A stretch of DNA of 64,000 bases from Acanthochlamys bracteata (GCA_019914995.1 CM034136.1:2309270-2373269); one strand, 5' to 3'. Counted from the first letter of the stretch, positions 49,483 through 62,095 are shown. Notes: generated by a model from the sequence alone, not told the origin. A program made the numbers and translations.

Positions 49483-52400
49483 GATGTTTTAATTTTCTCT
49501 ACACTGTGTTCGCTGAGAGAAAGAGTCTTTCTGTATATAAGTTTCTATTAATTGAAATTTGGGTTTTATTTTGTTTCTCTTGTACGTTGGGCCTGTTGAT
49601 GTTTGTTTCCTTAGGAACTCGAGTTCGATCCATTTTTTATATTCATCATGATCTATTATCTCGTTTTGGTTTCTGTTAATCTTTAGAATATACGGGTAGA
49701 AGTCCATGTATTAAGATTTGGGTTTTTTCCCCATCTGCTGGTAATCTGCTGATCGTATGAATACATAACTATCTCCTTTAACTTCTTTGTTGAGAATCTA
49801 TCTACTTTAAGTTCTAATTTTAGAAAGAATAATCTGCGGACTTTTTATTTATTTTCATAAAGCGTATGTTGACATGCATTTGAATATTATGTTGAAATAT
49901 TCACATTTGTTCTCTTTATCTTTTCATCATGTTCTTGTGTTTTTTTCCATCGGTTAATGCAAGATAAATTGAAGTTGAAAAGTGGATCAGACTCAAAGAA
50001 GGAATTGGCTACAACCAAAGAAGGGAGTGCTTCACATATAGCAGCACAGACATTTACTTTCCGTGAGCTTGCTGCTGCAACAAAGAATTTCAGACATGAT
50101 TGCCTTTTGGGGGAAGGAGGATTTGGTCGTGTATATAAAGGGCGGTTGGAGAATGGGCAGGTTAGTTGATAGCTTTTACCTTGTATCGTGAACAACACTT
50201 CTTAGAATTTCATAATAAGTTTAGTTTAAAGAATAAATCATAAGATAACATATTTAATATGTGCTTGCTGATACATTTAGTTTCTTTTTTTGTTTTAATG
50301 TCCAACTTATGACTTGTGGTAGATCACTCTTTATTCCTTGATGATTTCTTTGTCATACTTCAAGGTACATTGTACATCTGATACATATCCTTTGCAGACT
50401 GTTGCTGTGAAGCAACTTGACCGAAATGGCTTGCAGGGTAATAGAGAATTCTTAGTAGAGGTCCTTATGCTTAGCCTCCTACATCACCCTAATCTTGTCA
50501 ACTTAATCGGCTATTGCGCTGATGGGGATCAACGACTCCTTGTCTACGAGTTCATGCCTTTGGGTTCATTGGAGGATCATTTGCATGGTAGCTTCTGGAC
50601 TCCATCTATATAATATTTCAATATTAAAAATCTCTTGTGCTGATGCCAAGTGTTTGCTGTACTTTATTGTTTCACTATAAGCTCCTATTCCTCCATGTTC
50701 CATAGCACTATTTAGTTTCAGATTTGTTTTTGTCGAAGTTCTCTGTAAGACAATAAGGTGCCTTGAGGTAAAGCCTTGAAATTAAGTTGCAACAAGATTT
50801 TAAGTTAACTCCCGTATTAAAGTTACAATGCTTTGAAGTTCTGAATTTTCTCTAGAAGAGTAACCTTAAAAATGTATTATGATTTTGAAACTGACTGATA
50901 TGGATATCGAAAGCCAATGAAGGTTGTGATGACTATTTGAGGCTTTTCACTAACTGAGTTTTGTTGTTTAAATACGACATACATGCCAGTGTCATAGACC
51001 TCAATGAATGTAAAAATGAGTAGTTCTCTTAAAAGCTTTACAATTTTAGCACTTTCATGCATCTGTATGTTTTTTTACTGTATACTGTTCCAACAAGTTA
51101 TAGTTTGTCAGTTGCAAGATAAGATAGTGGTTTAGTATCATTATTAAGCAACTACCCAAAAGATATTAGCACTAGAAACTATCTAAACTTGTTTGATGGC
51201 CATCTGTTTGCTAAAGCAACTTCATTACATAGCTATCATCGATCATGGTGTGTGGTATTCCATGTTCTATCTGTTTTCTTGATTGCCTTCCCAGAGCACA
51301 TTATATGTTAACTTTGCACTATCACTTGCATAAGAGCATGTAATGCAGCATTGAGGTCATGCTTTTTGTTAGTATGCTCTCTGTTGGGAATGTTAATTTT
51401 TTAGGAGAATATGTGACATGGTAATCCGAATAGACAATTTGTCGAATCTTGAGTTGAATTTAGTGACATCATTAGTGGTTTCCCCATGGACCATTTTGTG
51501 TTTTCAAGCTCGTAGTGGGTTGTTGGATGCCATTCAATGTTAGTATGAAGTATGGAAATTTAATAATATCGAGTGGATATGGATGTTTTTAAACTTAAAC
51601 AGTATTCATATAGGTTTCCCATAGGTCTCTAGTTGGACCTTCTTCATGCGTAGTGTATTGTTGGGATAGTATGCCTCAGAAGCTTGAATTTTGATGTAAG
51701 CTTGATCTTAATCAACCTTTAGTTCTTCGGGAATATCTTGGGAGTTTTCGACTTTTTGGGAATATATCAGCTGATGGATTAGTAGTTGTCGTTCTTGTTT
51801 CTTTAGTACCTTTAGTAGTTCCTATGCCTGTCATGTTTCTCGGATTATCTACAGGTGGTATTCAAGCTCTTATTTTTGCAACTTTAGCTGCGGCTTATAT
51901 CGGTGAATCCATGAAGGGTCATCATTGACTAGCTTTCAGAATAGTCCTTATCCCTATGGTTCAATGATTGTTGACCATAATAGAACAAATACATTTGGGT
52001 TTTAGGAATTCTTGCAATTTTACTAAATCCAATTGTTACTGTCTCGTTTGGACATGGAAAATCATCTACGAAAAGTTATCTGGTTGGATGCTATATATGA
52101 GCTTTGGACTTTAATATACACATTCAAATTAGCGTTGATCCCATGTTACAGTGGGAGTTATTGTATGATATATACAATAATTTTTCATAAATTTTAGAAT
52201 CTAGCTCTCTTTCTATACTTGAGGGAATTTAAAAGTGCTCTATATGTGAGTTATATGCATCATGATAATGACATATAACCTGATAAGACTCAAACTAATT
52301 GATTGTACACTATTTGGCTCTTCATGTTCTTGTGCCTTGATTTCCATCTATGCAATATGACATATATTTCTAGTTGAGAAATTTATGGCTAGTATGTTAA

Positions 52401-55400
52401 CACAACTATCATCAAAATACAATATCGTTTATATGTATTAGTGGGTTCAGTCAAGTCATTCTAGTGGTTAGTTGGATGAGTAAATACTGAAATAACTGGC
52501 AAAGATAAGTTGAGACCTGATAGATGCTAATTTTATGTTATCAAATGTTAATTTATTTTTGGTAAAGTGTTTTTTCTTGTTTGAAAGTTTCTACATGATA
52601 ATTTAGTTTACTGCATGCATGTATGAAGCATACATATTTATAAATACAAATCTACATGCATGCATTAAACTATTTACTGACCAAAAGTTAAAAAGTAAGG
52701 TTTGTTAATTACATTGTAGTATCTTCATATAAGGTAATCTCTAAATGGAAGCCTACTTATTATACAATTTTGAGAAAAAATTTGTATTACTTGAATAGAC
52801 TAACAAAAGAACGTACTTTAGTTTAGATCTAGTTACAATCAAGGGATTGTTATTATATTCAGAATTTGACAATTGGCAAGAATTTTATAAGCTTGAAGAA
52901 GACTATACAATACATGTTCCCAGCCAACTTTTCAGCTAATATATCGTTTGCAAGCTCACGTGCATTCATGATTTGTGAAATGGCGTTTAGCCTCCTTGTA
53001 TTAATTTAGAAATTCATACAAATTAGTTTATCCTTTGCTTCTTAATGAAAAACAAGAAAAAGCCAACCTTGTAAGGTATTTTGGGATAACTTCATACTGG
53101 CCTTCTTCTTCAACCAAATCTTATTCCACTATACAGGGACGGCTACATGAATCTTTCTGCAAGAATCCATTAAGAATTTTTTTATTTTTGGTTGGCCCAA
53201 CATAACCTAATCCCACGTCTTCCTTTACCTGATCTAGGGAATTTAACATCCACACATGTTAAGTTGTTGGTAACATCTAAAATACGACAAATGGTCCTAA
53301 TTATTTCTTGAAAAAACATGGAAAACATGTCTTCTATCATAAGAAGCTTGCGGAATTCTCATAGCACATTCCACTTGCTCCAGTTTTACGAGTCTTTTAC
53401 ATGTCAAGAACTTTCAATGCCAACTAGAATTAAGTGTTGATACCTATTCCATGCGGAATAGCATGTAAACAAATGAGATATTCCATGAGGACTATTCAAA
53501 CTTGTTGTATACGTATCATGAGGTATTCATTACATAACAGTTCTAAAATTTTTCCATTTAATTATATTTTGTATCCAAATAGGCCCAAAAGATTTTTCTT
53601 TCAAATTCTTGTAGTTCTAAAGGGGGCTGGTTGAACTCGGCCCTATAGAACTCGTAATTGTAAGTGAATTCAGCTCGGGCTTGCGTCATTTGAGTTAGGA
53701 ATCACAGACATTGGCACATGTATAGGACATGTCATGACACGGACAAGTTGACATTGCAATGTTTAAATTAACTCGCACGACATGGTTAAGGGACGATTGT
53801 ACAATTTGTAGATGCTTATGCACAATAGTGTTATATGCAAACAATTGTAGATAGCAAGATTACATCTAAATACAGATAGATGTCACCCCATTCAAGTTAC
53901 TCTTATTCTTATTTGTGGCGACCTCTTCTAGAATCTCGTTTTTTGTCTTTTATTATTCATGATTTCTTAGTCTAAGTGCAATGGCATGCAATTGATGTCC
54001 TTATTTTCTTTGAGCGTGTTTGGTTAGTGTCGAGTTATTATTATATGTCAAGTTATAGTATATGTATATAAGAATCCAAAACCTGTATCTTGAAATTGTG
54101 CCTGTTGTTAGTAGTTTGGACTTTATATTCAAGTTTTAAAAATATGAAATTACAAGTGTGGGACATACGATAAGACACAATCCTGGAATGGAGGATTTGG
54201 ATACTGAAGTATAGTGGTACACATGAGGTGGATGTTTAAAGATTAGAGTAATACTATGATGCTTTAAGTGGACAATATTTACATGCATTCTACTTTACAA
54301 CAACTTTTGGTAACAGTAGGATGGCAGCACACAGCTTATTCGTATAGATCGTGTCTGTTATTTTCAGCATGAAATGTTCCCAGCACAGTAGTACATGGAA
54401 CTCGCAAACCAAATTTGTAACATCTTGGGATTTTTGAATGACCATAGCACATGTTAAAATTCTGCAGTATATGCCCGTTCTTGCAACCAGCAAAGTCTTG
54501 TAAGGTAGTTGCAGTTGCCAAAATGTGATGCATAAATTATTTTTTCAACAAAAAAATCTACAACATAACTGTACATCTAGTAAGATAATGCCTAGTTGTT
54601 GTTTTTGATGAATTGACAAACTTTCCAGGCTTCATAATTTCATTGAAAGATCCTATTCTAAACATACAAGGGTTTTGTACTGCCATAGCTACATGCTCTT
54701 CATCCTTTTATTTTATATAGGCAAGTCATTGAGGGCTACTTCATACTCTGATAGTGTTACTATCACCTGGTTTCTAGGAAATTAATGGTTTATAACAGGA
54801 TAGATATGAGTAAGTATGATTCATATAGAGGCTTAATTTAATTAGGTTGCTGAAGTTGTTGACAAACTCGGTTGATTTGTAATATCGTTTCTTGTAGATG
54901 TTCCCCCAAACAAGGAACCTCTTGATTGGAATACACGGATGAAGATTGCAGCTGGTGCTGCAAAAGGTTTGGAGTACTTGCATGATAAAGCAAATCCTCC
55001 TGTTATATACAGAGATTTCAAATCATCAAATATATTACTTGGTGAAGGATATCATCCTAAGCTGTCAGATTTCGGACTTGCTAAACTTGGTCCAGTTGGG
55101 GATAAGACTCATGTTTCCACAAGAGTTATGGGAACATATGGTTATTGTGCTCCAGAATATGCGATGACGGGTCAGTTAACGCTGAAGTCTGATGTCTACA
55201 GTTTTGGTGTTGTCTTTCTTGAGCTTATTACTGGACGCAAAGCTATTGATAACACTCGACCTGCTGGGGAGCAGAATCTAGTGGCATGGGTAGGTTATTC
55301 CTTCTCTTTTTGTCTTAGACTGTTTCATTTTGAACAAAATTTCCTTTAACTACTATGATTAGAAGATAGCTACATAAAGCAAAAGTAGTAGCTTTAGAAT

Positions 55401-56299
55401 GTGCCTCCGTCAGCCAGCTCGGCTGCAATGTCTACATATTTTCCTCTGTTTCCAATAAAATAATCTCAAGAAAATTTCCAAACAAATTAGTAGGAGTTCC
55501 TACTGTTTCAATCTTTCAGAGTTTGTTGTTTGACGAATAACTTTCAAATTTTCATAAGCAATTTCTACGTGTAAGATAATTGTGCATTCATATTAGCAAA
55601 GATGTCTGACTTGAAGCCAACTGGTTCCCACTGCTTTCATGCTAATGTAAAATCGTTGATCATTTGTTTTTAATCACCATGCAGGCTAGGCCACTGTTCA
55701 AAGATCGTAGGAAATTTCCAAAGATGGCAGATCCATTGTTGCAAGGTCATTACCCAATGAGAGGCCTATATCAAGCCCTGGCTGTTGCGGCAATGTGTTT
55801 ACAGGAGCAAGCAGCGACTCGGCCACTCATAGGAGATGTTGTAACAGCCCTCTCGTATCTGGCATCACAAACTTATGATTCAAATGCACCTAATAGTCAG
55901 GGTCATAGAGGTGGACCATCTACTCCAAGGTACAGGGATGTGGCGAAAAACCCTGGAGATAGTTCTGACTCAAATAAACCTGCCACCCGATCCCCATATA
56001 GGAATTCCCCTGATTTTAGACAGAGGAATACTCCTAGAGCTGTGGACCCTGGCGCAGATGTCCGTAGGGGCAGTTCAGGCGGTGGCTCTGGAAGGAGGTG
56101 GGGTCTGGAAGAATTGGCTAATCAAGAATCTCAGAGCAGCAGCCCTGCCTCTTATGGAAAGGTTAGAGAAGGTCTGAAGATTCCCAACCGAGATCTGGAC
56201 AGAGAGCAAGCTGTGGCAGAGGCCAAAGTTTGGAGTGTAAACTACAGGGATAAAGTGAATTCAAGTGCACCATCTACCTTAGATGGCACAGAAGACTAG
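49317..56299 (+). CDS. PBS1: PBS1 receptor-like cytoplasmic kinase (RLCK VII)
   Basis: Ser/Thr kinase of subfamily VII. In Arabidopsis PBS1 acts at the plasma membrane in immune signalling and is the decoy cleaved by Pseudomonas AvrPphB and guarded by RPS5. Coding exons are 49317-49440, 49964-50160, 50398-50587, 54898-55289 and 55685-56299: 1518 nt, 505 residues (Arabidopsis 456). The N-terminus MGCFPCF offers Gly2 for myristoylation and Cys3/Cys6 for palmitoylation. Kinase features are the glycine loop GEGGFG (91-96), Lys112, YRD with Asp210, DFG at 228-230 and the activation loop [10 protein letters not shown] from 238, the AvrPphB site region. The SEMPH motif of Arabidopsis is replaced by NTRPAG (289-294). 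A Ser/Pro/Arg-rich tail follows and is longer than in Arabidopsis. No breaks. The third intron is 4.3 kb with inserted DNA. Confidence 0.97.
49446..49482 (+). repeat. CT microsatellite in PBS1 intron 1
   Basis: A near-perfect (CT)n run with one G interruption, starting a few bases after the first splice donor. Likely length-polymorphic. Confidence 0.85.
51745..51928 (+). other. atpI: Chloroplast atpI fragment in the nucleus (NUPT)
   Basis: Within PBS1 intron 3, about 60 codons read in one frame to a TGA as the C-terminus of the plastid ATP synthase a subunit: [18 protein letters not shown], then [16 protein letters not shown] and the ending KGHH. Plastid atpI ends ESMEGHH, so a few codons have changed (for example E to K). 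This is plastid DNA transferred to the nucleus; it lacks the rest of the gene and has no role as a protein. How far plastid-derived sequence extends on either side is not clear; about 20-40 bp after the TGA may also belong. Confidence 0.9.
53060..53190 (+). mobile_element. SINE-like fragment
   Basis: The words TATTTTGGGATAACTT, CTTATTCCACTATA and GGGACGGCTACATGAATC, in this order, resemble what I remember of the plant Au-type SINE family. Lies in PBS1 intron 3. Truncated; A/B-box promoter sequences were not identified. Confidence 0.35.
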
Positions 56300-57059
56300 C
56301 TTGGGATATTTTTTCCTGAGGCTATCCTGCAATGTTGGAAGAGCAAGAAGATTGTTGTGCATTTGCTTGGTCTTTTGACATTTCATGAGGTGTTGTTGGT
56401 CGCAGCTAATACGCAAATGCCTGCAATTTATTTTATTTTTGTTTTCAAAATTTTTGTGAATAATGATAGAATTTCTTGGGAATCTTCGTTATGCTTTTGT
56501 AATACACAGATTCAAGAATTAATTCAGATGCTCTCTGGGTTGGTATTTTCCTGAATCTTTTGTAGCGAGGCTTATTAACTAGTGTCATCTACTTTGGTGG
56601 AAAGGATTAGCAAAAACCATGCATATCTAAAGCCTGTACGTCTCATGACTATTAAATACAATTCACGTATGTCACTACATAGGACTTTGAATTTTGATGT
56701 ACATTTGTTAGGGTTAATTGCTTGATCTATGACCCAATAACCCGTATACGTGTGTGGGCTTTACTAGTTAAAATATATAGAATCAATTACTTGCGAGCGT
56801 TTTTATAAGAGTAAAGAAAAGTAAAAATCTTTTCCATTATATGGTGAGTAACGGATTAAGGCATTTTAAAAAGTGAGGTTAAAATAAAATTAATATTAAA
56901 ATATTAAAAAAATAAAATTTTATATTTTTATTAAAACTAAATTTAAAAGTAAATTTTGAAAATAAATTTTTAATAAAAATTTTATTTTAATTTTTAAAAT
57001 TTTGCATTTAAAAATAATTTTAGATAAAATAAATTTGTTAGATTGATAAACAATGCTAA
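56300..57059. other. PBS1 3' flank
   Basis: Contains the 3' untranslated region of the kinase, then AT-rich DNA (56860-57050) without coding signal. Confidence 0.5.
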
Positions 57060-57230
57060 GGATCTGTTTAGATATAGGAGTAATAAAAAAGATTAACAAG
57101 AATAGAATTGAACAAAAGTAGATTATTCGGATAGAGATGAGTATAAAAGTAGTAATTTATCTTATCTTATTTGAATATATTAATAAGATTAATAAAGAGT
57201 ATAAATTATTTTTTTTGATAACTGAGTAGT
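57060..57230 (+). mobile_element. Tourist/Harbinger-like element terminus
   Basis: The sequence after TAA at 57057-57059 begins GGATCTGTTTAGATATAGG, which resembles the GG(N)CTGTTTGGAT ends of Tourist/PIF-Harbinger elements, whose target site is TAA/TTA. It is followed by AT-rich subterminal DNA. This may be the left end of the element whose two genes lie at 61-63.5 kb; the right end was not found before the window stops. Confidence 0.4.
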
Positions 57231-59490
57231 AAATAAAAGTAATTTTTATAAAAAAAAAAATTTTTTTGTATTTTGTTTGTGTTTTTTGGTTTAACAATCT
57301 CAGTGCTAGTCTATTAGCACCGAAGAGGAACACTTGGCTGAGGAAAGAGTCAAACGAGAGGTGCTGCTGAGAGTTCTAAAATTTTAAATGTGTCAGAAAC
57401 CAAACTCATCTCCTTACCGTCAACGATCAGCTCCAGACTTTGCGAACCATGTCTTCGTCTCCTCGTAGTTCTGATGATTGACCACCAGGTAAACACTTCG
57501 AACGGATTTTCTTCTTATAAGTTGAATTAGTTTGATCCAATATGAAAAATTATATGATTTTGTTGAAGTGTTTGATTGTTAATTGAGAGATAAAGAGATT
57601 GATTATTAGAACTAAATGCATGTGTGTTACTGGTACAAATAATCACCTCTAGATTAATAATCAAATGTTTCTTCAAGCTTTTTAATTTGTGTTATAGTCA
57701 AAGATAATGACATCTAGAAAAAGATTTGATAACAATTATCAAATTCGAATCTTTCTTCATCCTTTTTTAATTTTCAATAGATCGATGATCAAGAACTGTG
57801 TAAGTTTAATTTTTTTTCCTTCTTTTTTCTGTTCTTTATTTTAGCTTCTTAAGGATTTTTGTATTCTGAGTTGAATTCAGATAAATTTTGAGCTAAGTGT
57901 TTGAATTCTGGTTGAAATTTAACAATTACGCTTCTATAGAGAGCTTGAATTGAGTTAGGTTTTTTTTAGAGTCGTCTATAACTGTTCAGAATTTAGTAGT
58001 TGATAGTTTATATAGGGGATATGAAGCTACGTTTGATCGCTATTTTGGAGTTGCAGTTCAACAATTGGAAAAACTATTAAATTTAATGATTTTGGTTGAA
58101 GACAGAAATGCACACCTATATATTGATTGAATTGGCTTGAGTGGTACCCATATGATATGCATGTTAGGACTAATTGTCTTTGGAAATTACCTTTTGCAAA
58201 GTTTGATCTTCTTAGTTAGAACATCTTTATTAGATGCCATCATGAAATAGCAAAAAATATGGCATGAGATGCTGCTACTGTAGTAGAATTGCCTTGATTT
58301 AAAACGCTAATGTATAGGACTTGCTTTGAAATTCGTTTCTAGCCTATTGCAGATTCAAGATGGTAGGTTCTTCTAGACTGAAGATTCATCCATTTTCATT
58401 TTGTTCACTAGATTTAGTAACTCATCTGGACTTCAGAACGGATTAATGGCAATGGTTATTGTTTAAGTGTTTTGTTGCTAGATGGAGTTTGTATTTTTTT
58501 GATAAAATATATGTGTGATAGGGCATTTTGTTGGGACTTCTTTTTCTAAACGAGCTATTTTGTAGGTACTATTCTCTACAATGCAAAGTAAAGGTTTCTC
58601 GCTACTGCTACTGCTACTGCTGCTGCTTCTCCTATGGATTCTGAGAATATTTTCTTCTATTGCTACTCATGCTGACTCTTGGATATGTTAGTCTTGATTT
58701 AATATTTGCTGCTCAACTTTCTGCATTTGAATGCAAGTGCTTTTGGATGCTGCCAACAAGGTGGAAATTGTGGGAGCAGCCAAATAACTTGACGACTCAA
58801 AACAAGAGCAATCTAGTCAACAGTGAGCATGGACTATAGAAGATATTGCTTGAGTTACCATATATGCTTGTAATAGTTAATAATAGATGCTAGATATTTG
58901 GTTTTTTATCATGTTACTTTTTACTGTTATAGAGTGCTAGAAATTTTGTTTTCTTATCATGTTTGCTCTAAACTTATTTAGAAGAGGTTGGTTGTGTATG
59001 ACATTATAGTGCAGTTTGTTTGATAAAAAAATAAATCTGCCTTGCATCTGGTTCTATCATCTTGACAAAAATGTTTCTGATTGTGCCTGCTTGCTGTAGA
59101 CTGGAATTTGAAAGTAAAATCTAGATGGCCAACTAAATAAATGAATATGTCTTATATGTGCTGCTATGTGAGGTGGTGGTTGTATAATGTTCCACATTGT
59201 ATGGCAGTGGTATGATTGTTTCTTTTTCAAACCTGCCCTAATTTTTCGAATTCATTAACAAAATTCAAAATTCTAGATAACAAAATTCAAAATTCAAAAT
59301 TCTAGATGAGAACCAAACAATCCAAAATTCAACTAGAGTATTGCCATAATAAGCTAAACAAAATATAATGACTATTAACTCCAGACCATAATGTAAACAG
59401 ATATAGAGTATACTCTCTGATGACTATTAACTCTAGATAACATATAAGAGTGCTCGCTTGTATATTATGAGAACCACATATTCACTATGA
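57231..59490. other. No gene identified; short CTG-type repeat
   Basis: AT-rich with a (GCTACT)n/(GCTGCT)n run at about 58595-58630 and AAAATTCAAAATTC repeats at about 59265-59320. A short frame with a donor-like CAG/GTAAAC at about 57447-57490 might be a leader exon, but nothing supports a protein. Confidence 0.4.
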
Positions 59491-59499
59491 ATGTCATTT

Positions 59500-59700
59500 A
59501 CAATTTCCTTGGCTTGTAGTTAAGGTTTTGCCTAAGCTTATCCCTAATGCAATTGGCAATCCACTTTACTGTAGCATGTCGATGCTTCTGATTACCAGAC
59601 TTCTCACAGGTGTATTCTGGCTGTATTCTTATCTTGAATGTACTCACATACAATAGTCTTGACGCATGTTTACGCCAACAACATCCTTCTGCAGCACATT
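59500..59700 (-). pseudogene. MuDR-type MULE transposase DNA-binding fragment
   Basis: Minus strand reads CCWRKHASRLLYVSTFKI, then a Glu-Tyr-Thr-Cys, then KHRHATVKWIANCIRDKLRQ. This is the GCPWR(I)HAS..TF.I..H.C...A...W pattern of the MuDR-type transposase DNA-binding domain. It stops after KPRKL. No DDE core or ends were located nearby, so this is an isolated, dead fragment. Confidence 0.65.
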
Positions 59701-59843
59701 AGAGAATGCATCTATCTGTAATCATCTATAAAGCAATCATTCACATAACATATATATTTAGGAAAGAAAGCATATCAATAGATTAGATTATCTGGAAGTT
59801 GTCAATATTTTCAACCACAATCACTCCAAAAGTTGCAACAACC

Positions 59844-59948
59844 TGACGGTGGCCTTCCAAAACTCTTACAACATCACCAACATAGATCTTTTTTTGTGAA
59901 GATATGATCAAACAAATATTTTGTTAGAGTTTTGGAAGGCCCCCGTCA
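59844..59948. repeat. Hairpin: 31-bp arms, three mismatches, 43-nt loop
   Basis: 59844-59874 (TGACGGTGGCCTTCCAAAAC and on) pairs with 59918-59948. Arms differ at three positions. The size is compatible with a short fold-back element or a miRNA-like precursor; the sequence alone cannot decide. Confidence 0.65.
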
Positions 59949-60714
59949 AATAGTTGTCTTTTCCTTAGGCAGCTTCCTCTTTGTCCTCTAGATGAGTCAC
60001 ATCAACTTTGAAGGATTTCCGTCTGCCATACATCATAGACCTCTCAAGTTTCATGATCACACTTACTCCCAATATAAGGCTTAGAATCTCCACATAAATA
60101 AAAGGAAGAGGATTGTAACCAATGATAGAAAAGATATACCTGTTGACATTGATGACCAAGTCAGCTCCATAATGTACTTACAATAAACATCTTTACAGTC
60201 TAACATCATGAGGCACTACCTAAACATCACACTTGAAAAGTTTTCGATAACACTTTTCTTCAGCACACCTGAAAAATCAAATATGAAGTTTAAATATAAT
60301 AACTTAAAAAATATCATTAAATATGATATCGATGTGTAAATTAGAATGCCCAATACATCATTTATTACTAGTAAAATAATCCAAAGCAGTCAGCATGAAC
60401 ACAATGCATTATAACACTAGCTATGGCTCTGTTTGAGACAACTAGGTGAAGTACTTCATTCACTTAATAGCATCACTAGTTTTCAACTTGAAAGAAATAA
60501 AAATCCTATGTAAGAATAATAGAAAGTACTTTGATAACTAATCACCCGTACTTCATTCACTTAACAACATATTAACAAAATATTCATTGCACTAATATAG
60601 CAACTACATTCTCATAAATTCCTTAATTGCATACATTCTCATAATGTTAAATACATTAGTACATTTATATACATCATAACTACTATTTCTAATATTGAAG
60701 TTAAAGATTGCACA

Positions 60715-60860
60715 ATCTGCAAAAAGATAATAACACAGAACAATATTAGCTATCCAGTCTGCAAAAAATAAAACATCAATCCACAAATGTTGGCTGCCTA
60801 GTCTGTAAAAAATAAAAAAATCTAGCCACAAATGTTGGCTGCTTAATCTGCAAAAGAAAG
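60715..60860. repeat. Imperfect tandem repeat of about 55-60 bp
   Basis: Three to four units share (A/G)TCTG(C/T)AAAAAATAAAA and CCACAAATGTTGGCTGC. On the minus strand each unit supplies a TTTTTGCAG or TTTTTACAG acceptor-like word. Confidence 0.65.
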
Positions 60861-60999
60861 AAGAAAGCATTAGACATTAGGCATTATGCAGAATAATCTA
60901 GAATAAAAAATTAGGCATTAGGCAGAACAGAAAGGAAAAAAAAGAACAGACAAGTATTACTAGTATGTAGGCAAGCTCTAATCCAAGCATATAAAAAAA

Positions 61000-62095
61000 T
61001 CAGAAAGAAGAAAAAAAATGAAGATACATACCTTGAATAGAACCTCGCATCGTCTTTATTAGAAGATTTTGAAGTCGATCTTGTGGATATATAAGTAGCA
61101 CTTTTAATTTTTTAGGGTTGTCCGTAAGATAAATTATTGCATCTTCATGGAGATTATCATCTAATCCAAGATCATCTAAAAAACTAATAATGTTACATTT
61201 AGAAATGTCATCCTTACCTCTGTTGTCTATTTCATAATCATAATTAATTATAGCTGTAGACATATTGTCCATAAATTGTTTAATAAGTTCAAGATCATCA
61301 CCGTCGTTCGCCTTCCATTTTGCTCTCTTAGAAGGATGCTCTGAGTTTTGCGATTGTCCATCAATAGTGGGACTTGGAGTTGTAGGACTTGGATCTCTAT
61401 CGTAAAATTGATCAAATTCATCATCCATATGAAAATCTTCCAATACAACACGATTTTCTGAAATCAATTCATCTAGTTCTTCAACTGTGTTATCATTTGT
61501 ATCTTTTTTCTGAATCTCCTTCATCTCAATTCCAGTCCAAGCTCTACCACCTGTGGCTCTGTCACTTCCATAGAGTACACATAGCTTATCGTAAGGGAGA
61601 GCAAATATTTTATGCCTCCATTCAGCAACTTCAGAATTTTGCTGAATTAATATAACAAAAAATGAATATGGTGCTATTGATAAGAAATCAATATCTTAGT
61701 AAAGCTTTAACATTAAAAATTAGTAAAGAACACATATGCCTTGCTAAATTGATCCAGACTTCATCCTCGGTATTAAATTTGCATATTTTACGGTTCCAAG
61801 CAAAACTATTTAAGCCTCCCTTAAATAAGTCACAAATAGGAGCAAATTTTTTCTTAAAGTAATTAACATGATTGATAATTCTAACTTTATCCAATGGTTT
61901 ATTAGAAAATATTTCTTTCATCTCCTTAACTATATTCTCATAAGCATGAGTTGAGAAAGTTCCATTGACTTGATTTCTTAAAGTGTGCTGATGTATTAAA
62001 GCATTAATAACAGCATCATCCATAGAATAACTCTATTAAAGTTACTCAATCCTTTGGCTCGTACTTACATTGGATAACTTTCTCTTAGACGCCAT
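61000..62095 (-). CDS. Myb/SANT-like protein of a PIF/Harbinger element
   Basis: PIF/Harbinger elements encode a Myb/SANT-like DNA-binding protein that works with the transposase and brings it to the ends. Here a possible first exon (62095-62069, MASKRKLSN) is followed by a main exon (about 62032 to 61736) with THAYENIVKEM, VRIINHVNYFKKKF and KFNTEDEVWINLA, the order of the Myb/SANT-like domain. A third exon (about 61640 to 61006) starts QNSEVAEWRHKIF, passes GSDRATGGRAWTGIEM and has an acidic, Ser/Pro-rich middle and FLDDLGLDDNLHEDAI. The donor after the domain is AAG/GCATAT, a GC rather than GT donor, and the first intron would be only about 36 nt, so the gene may be a relic. The end of the protein is not defined. 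Frames are otherwise open, better preserved than the neighbouring transposase. Confidence 0.65.

Noticed and set aside
53434-53634. 66-codon frame in PBS1 intron 3
   Set aside because: Lies inside the intron, without domain or splice signals that would make it an exon.
57438-57492. Start of a plus-strand gene (ATGTCTTCGTCTCC with a following donor)
   Set aside because: The frame stops after about ten codons and no downstream exon with protein similarity was found.
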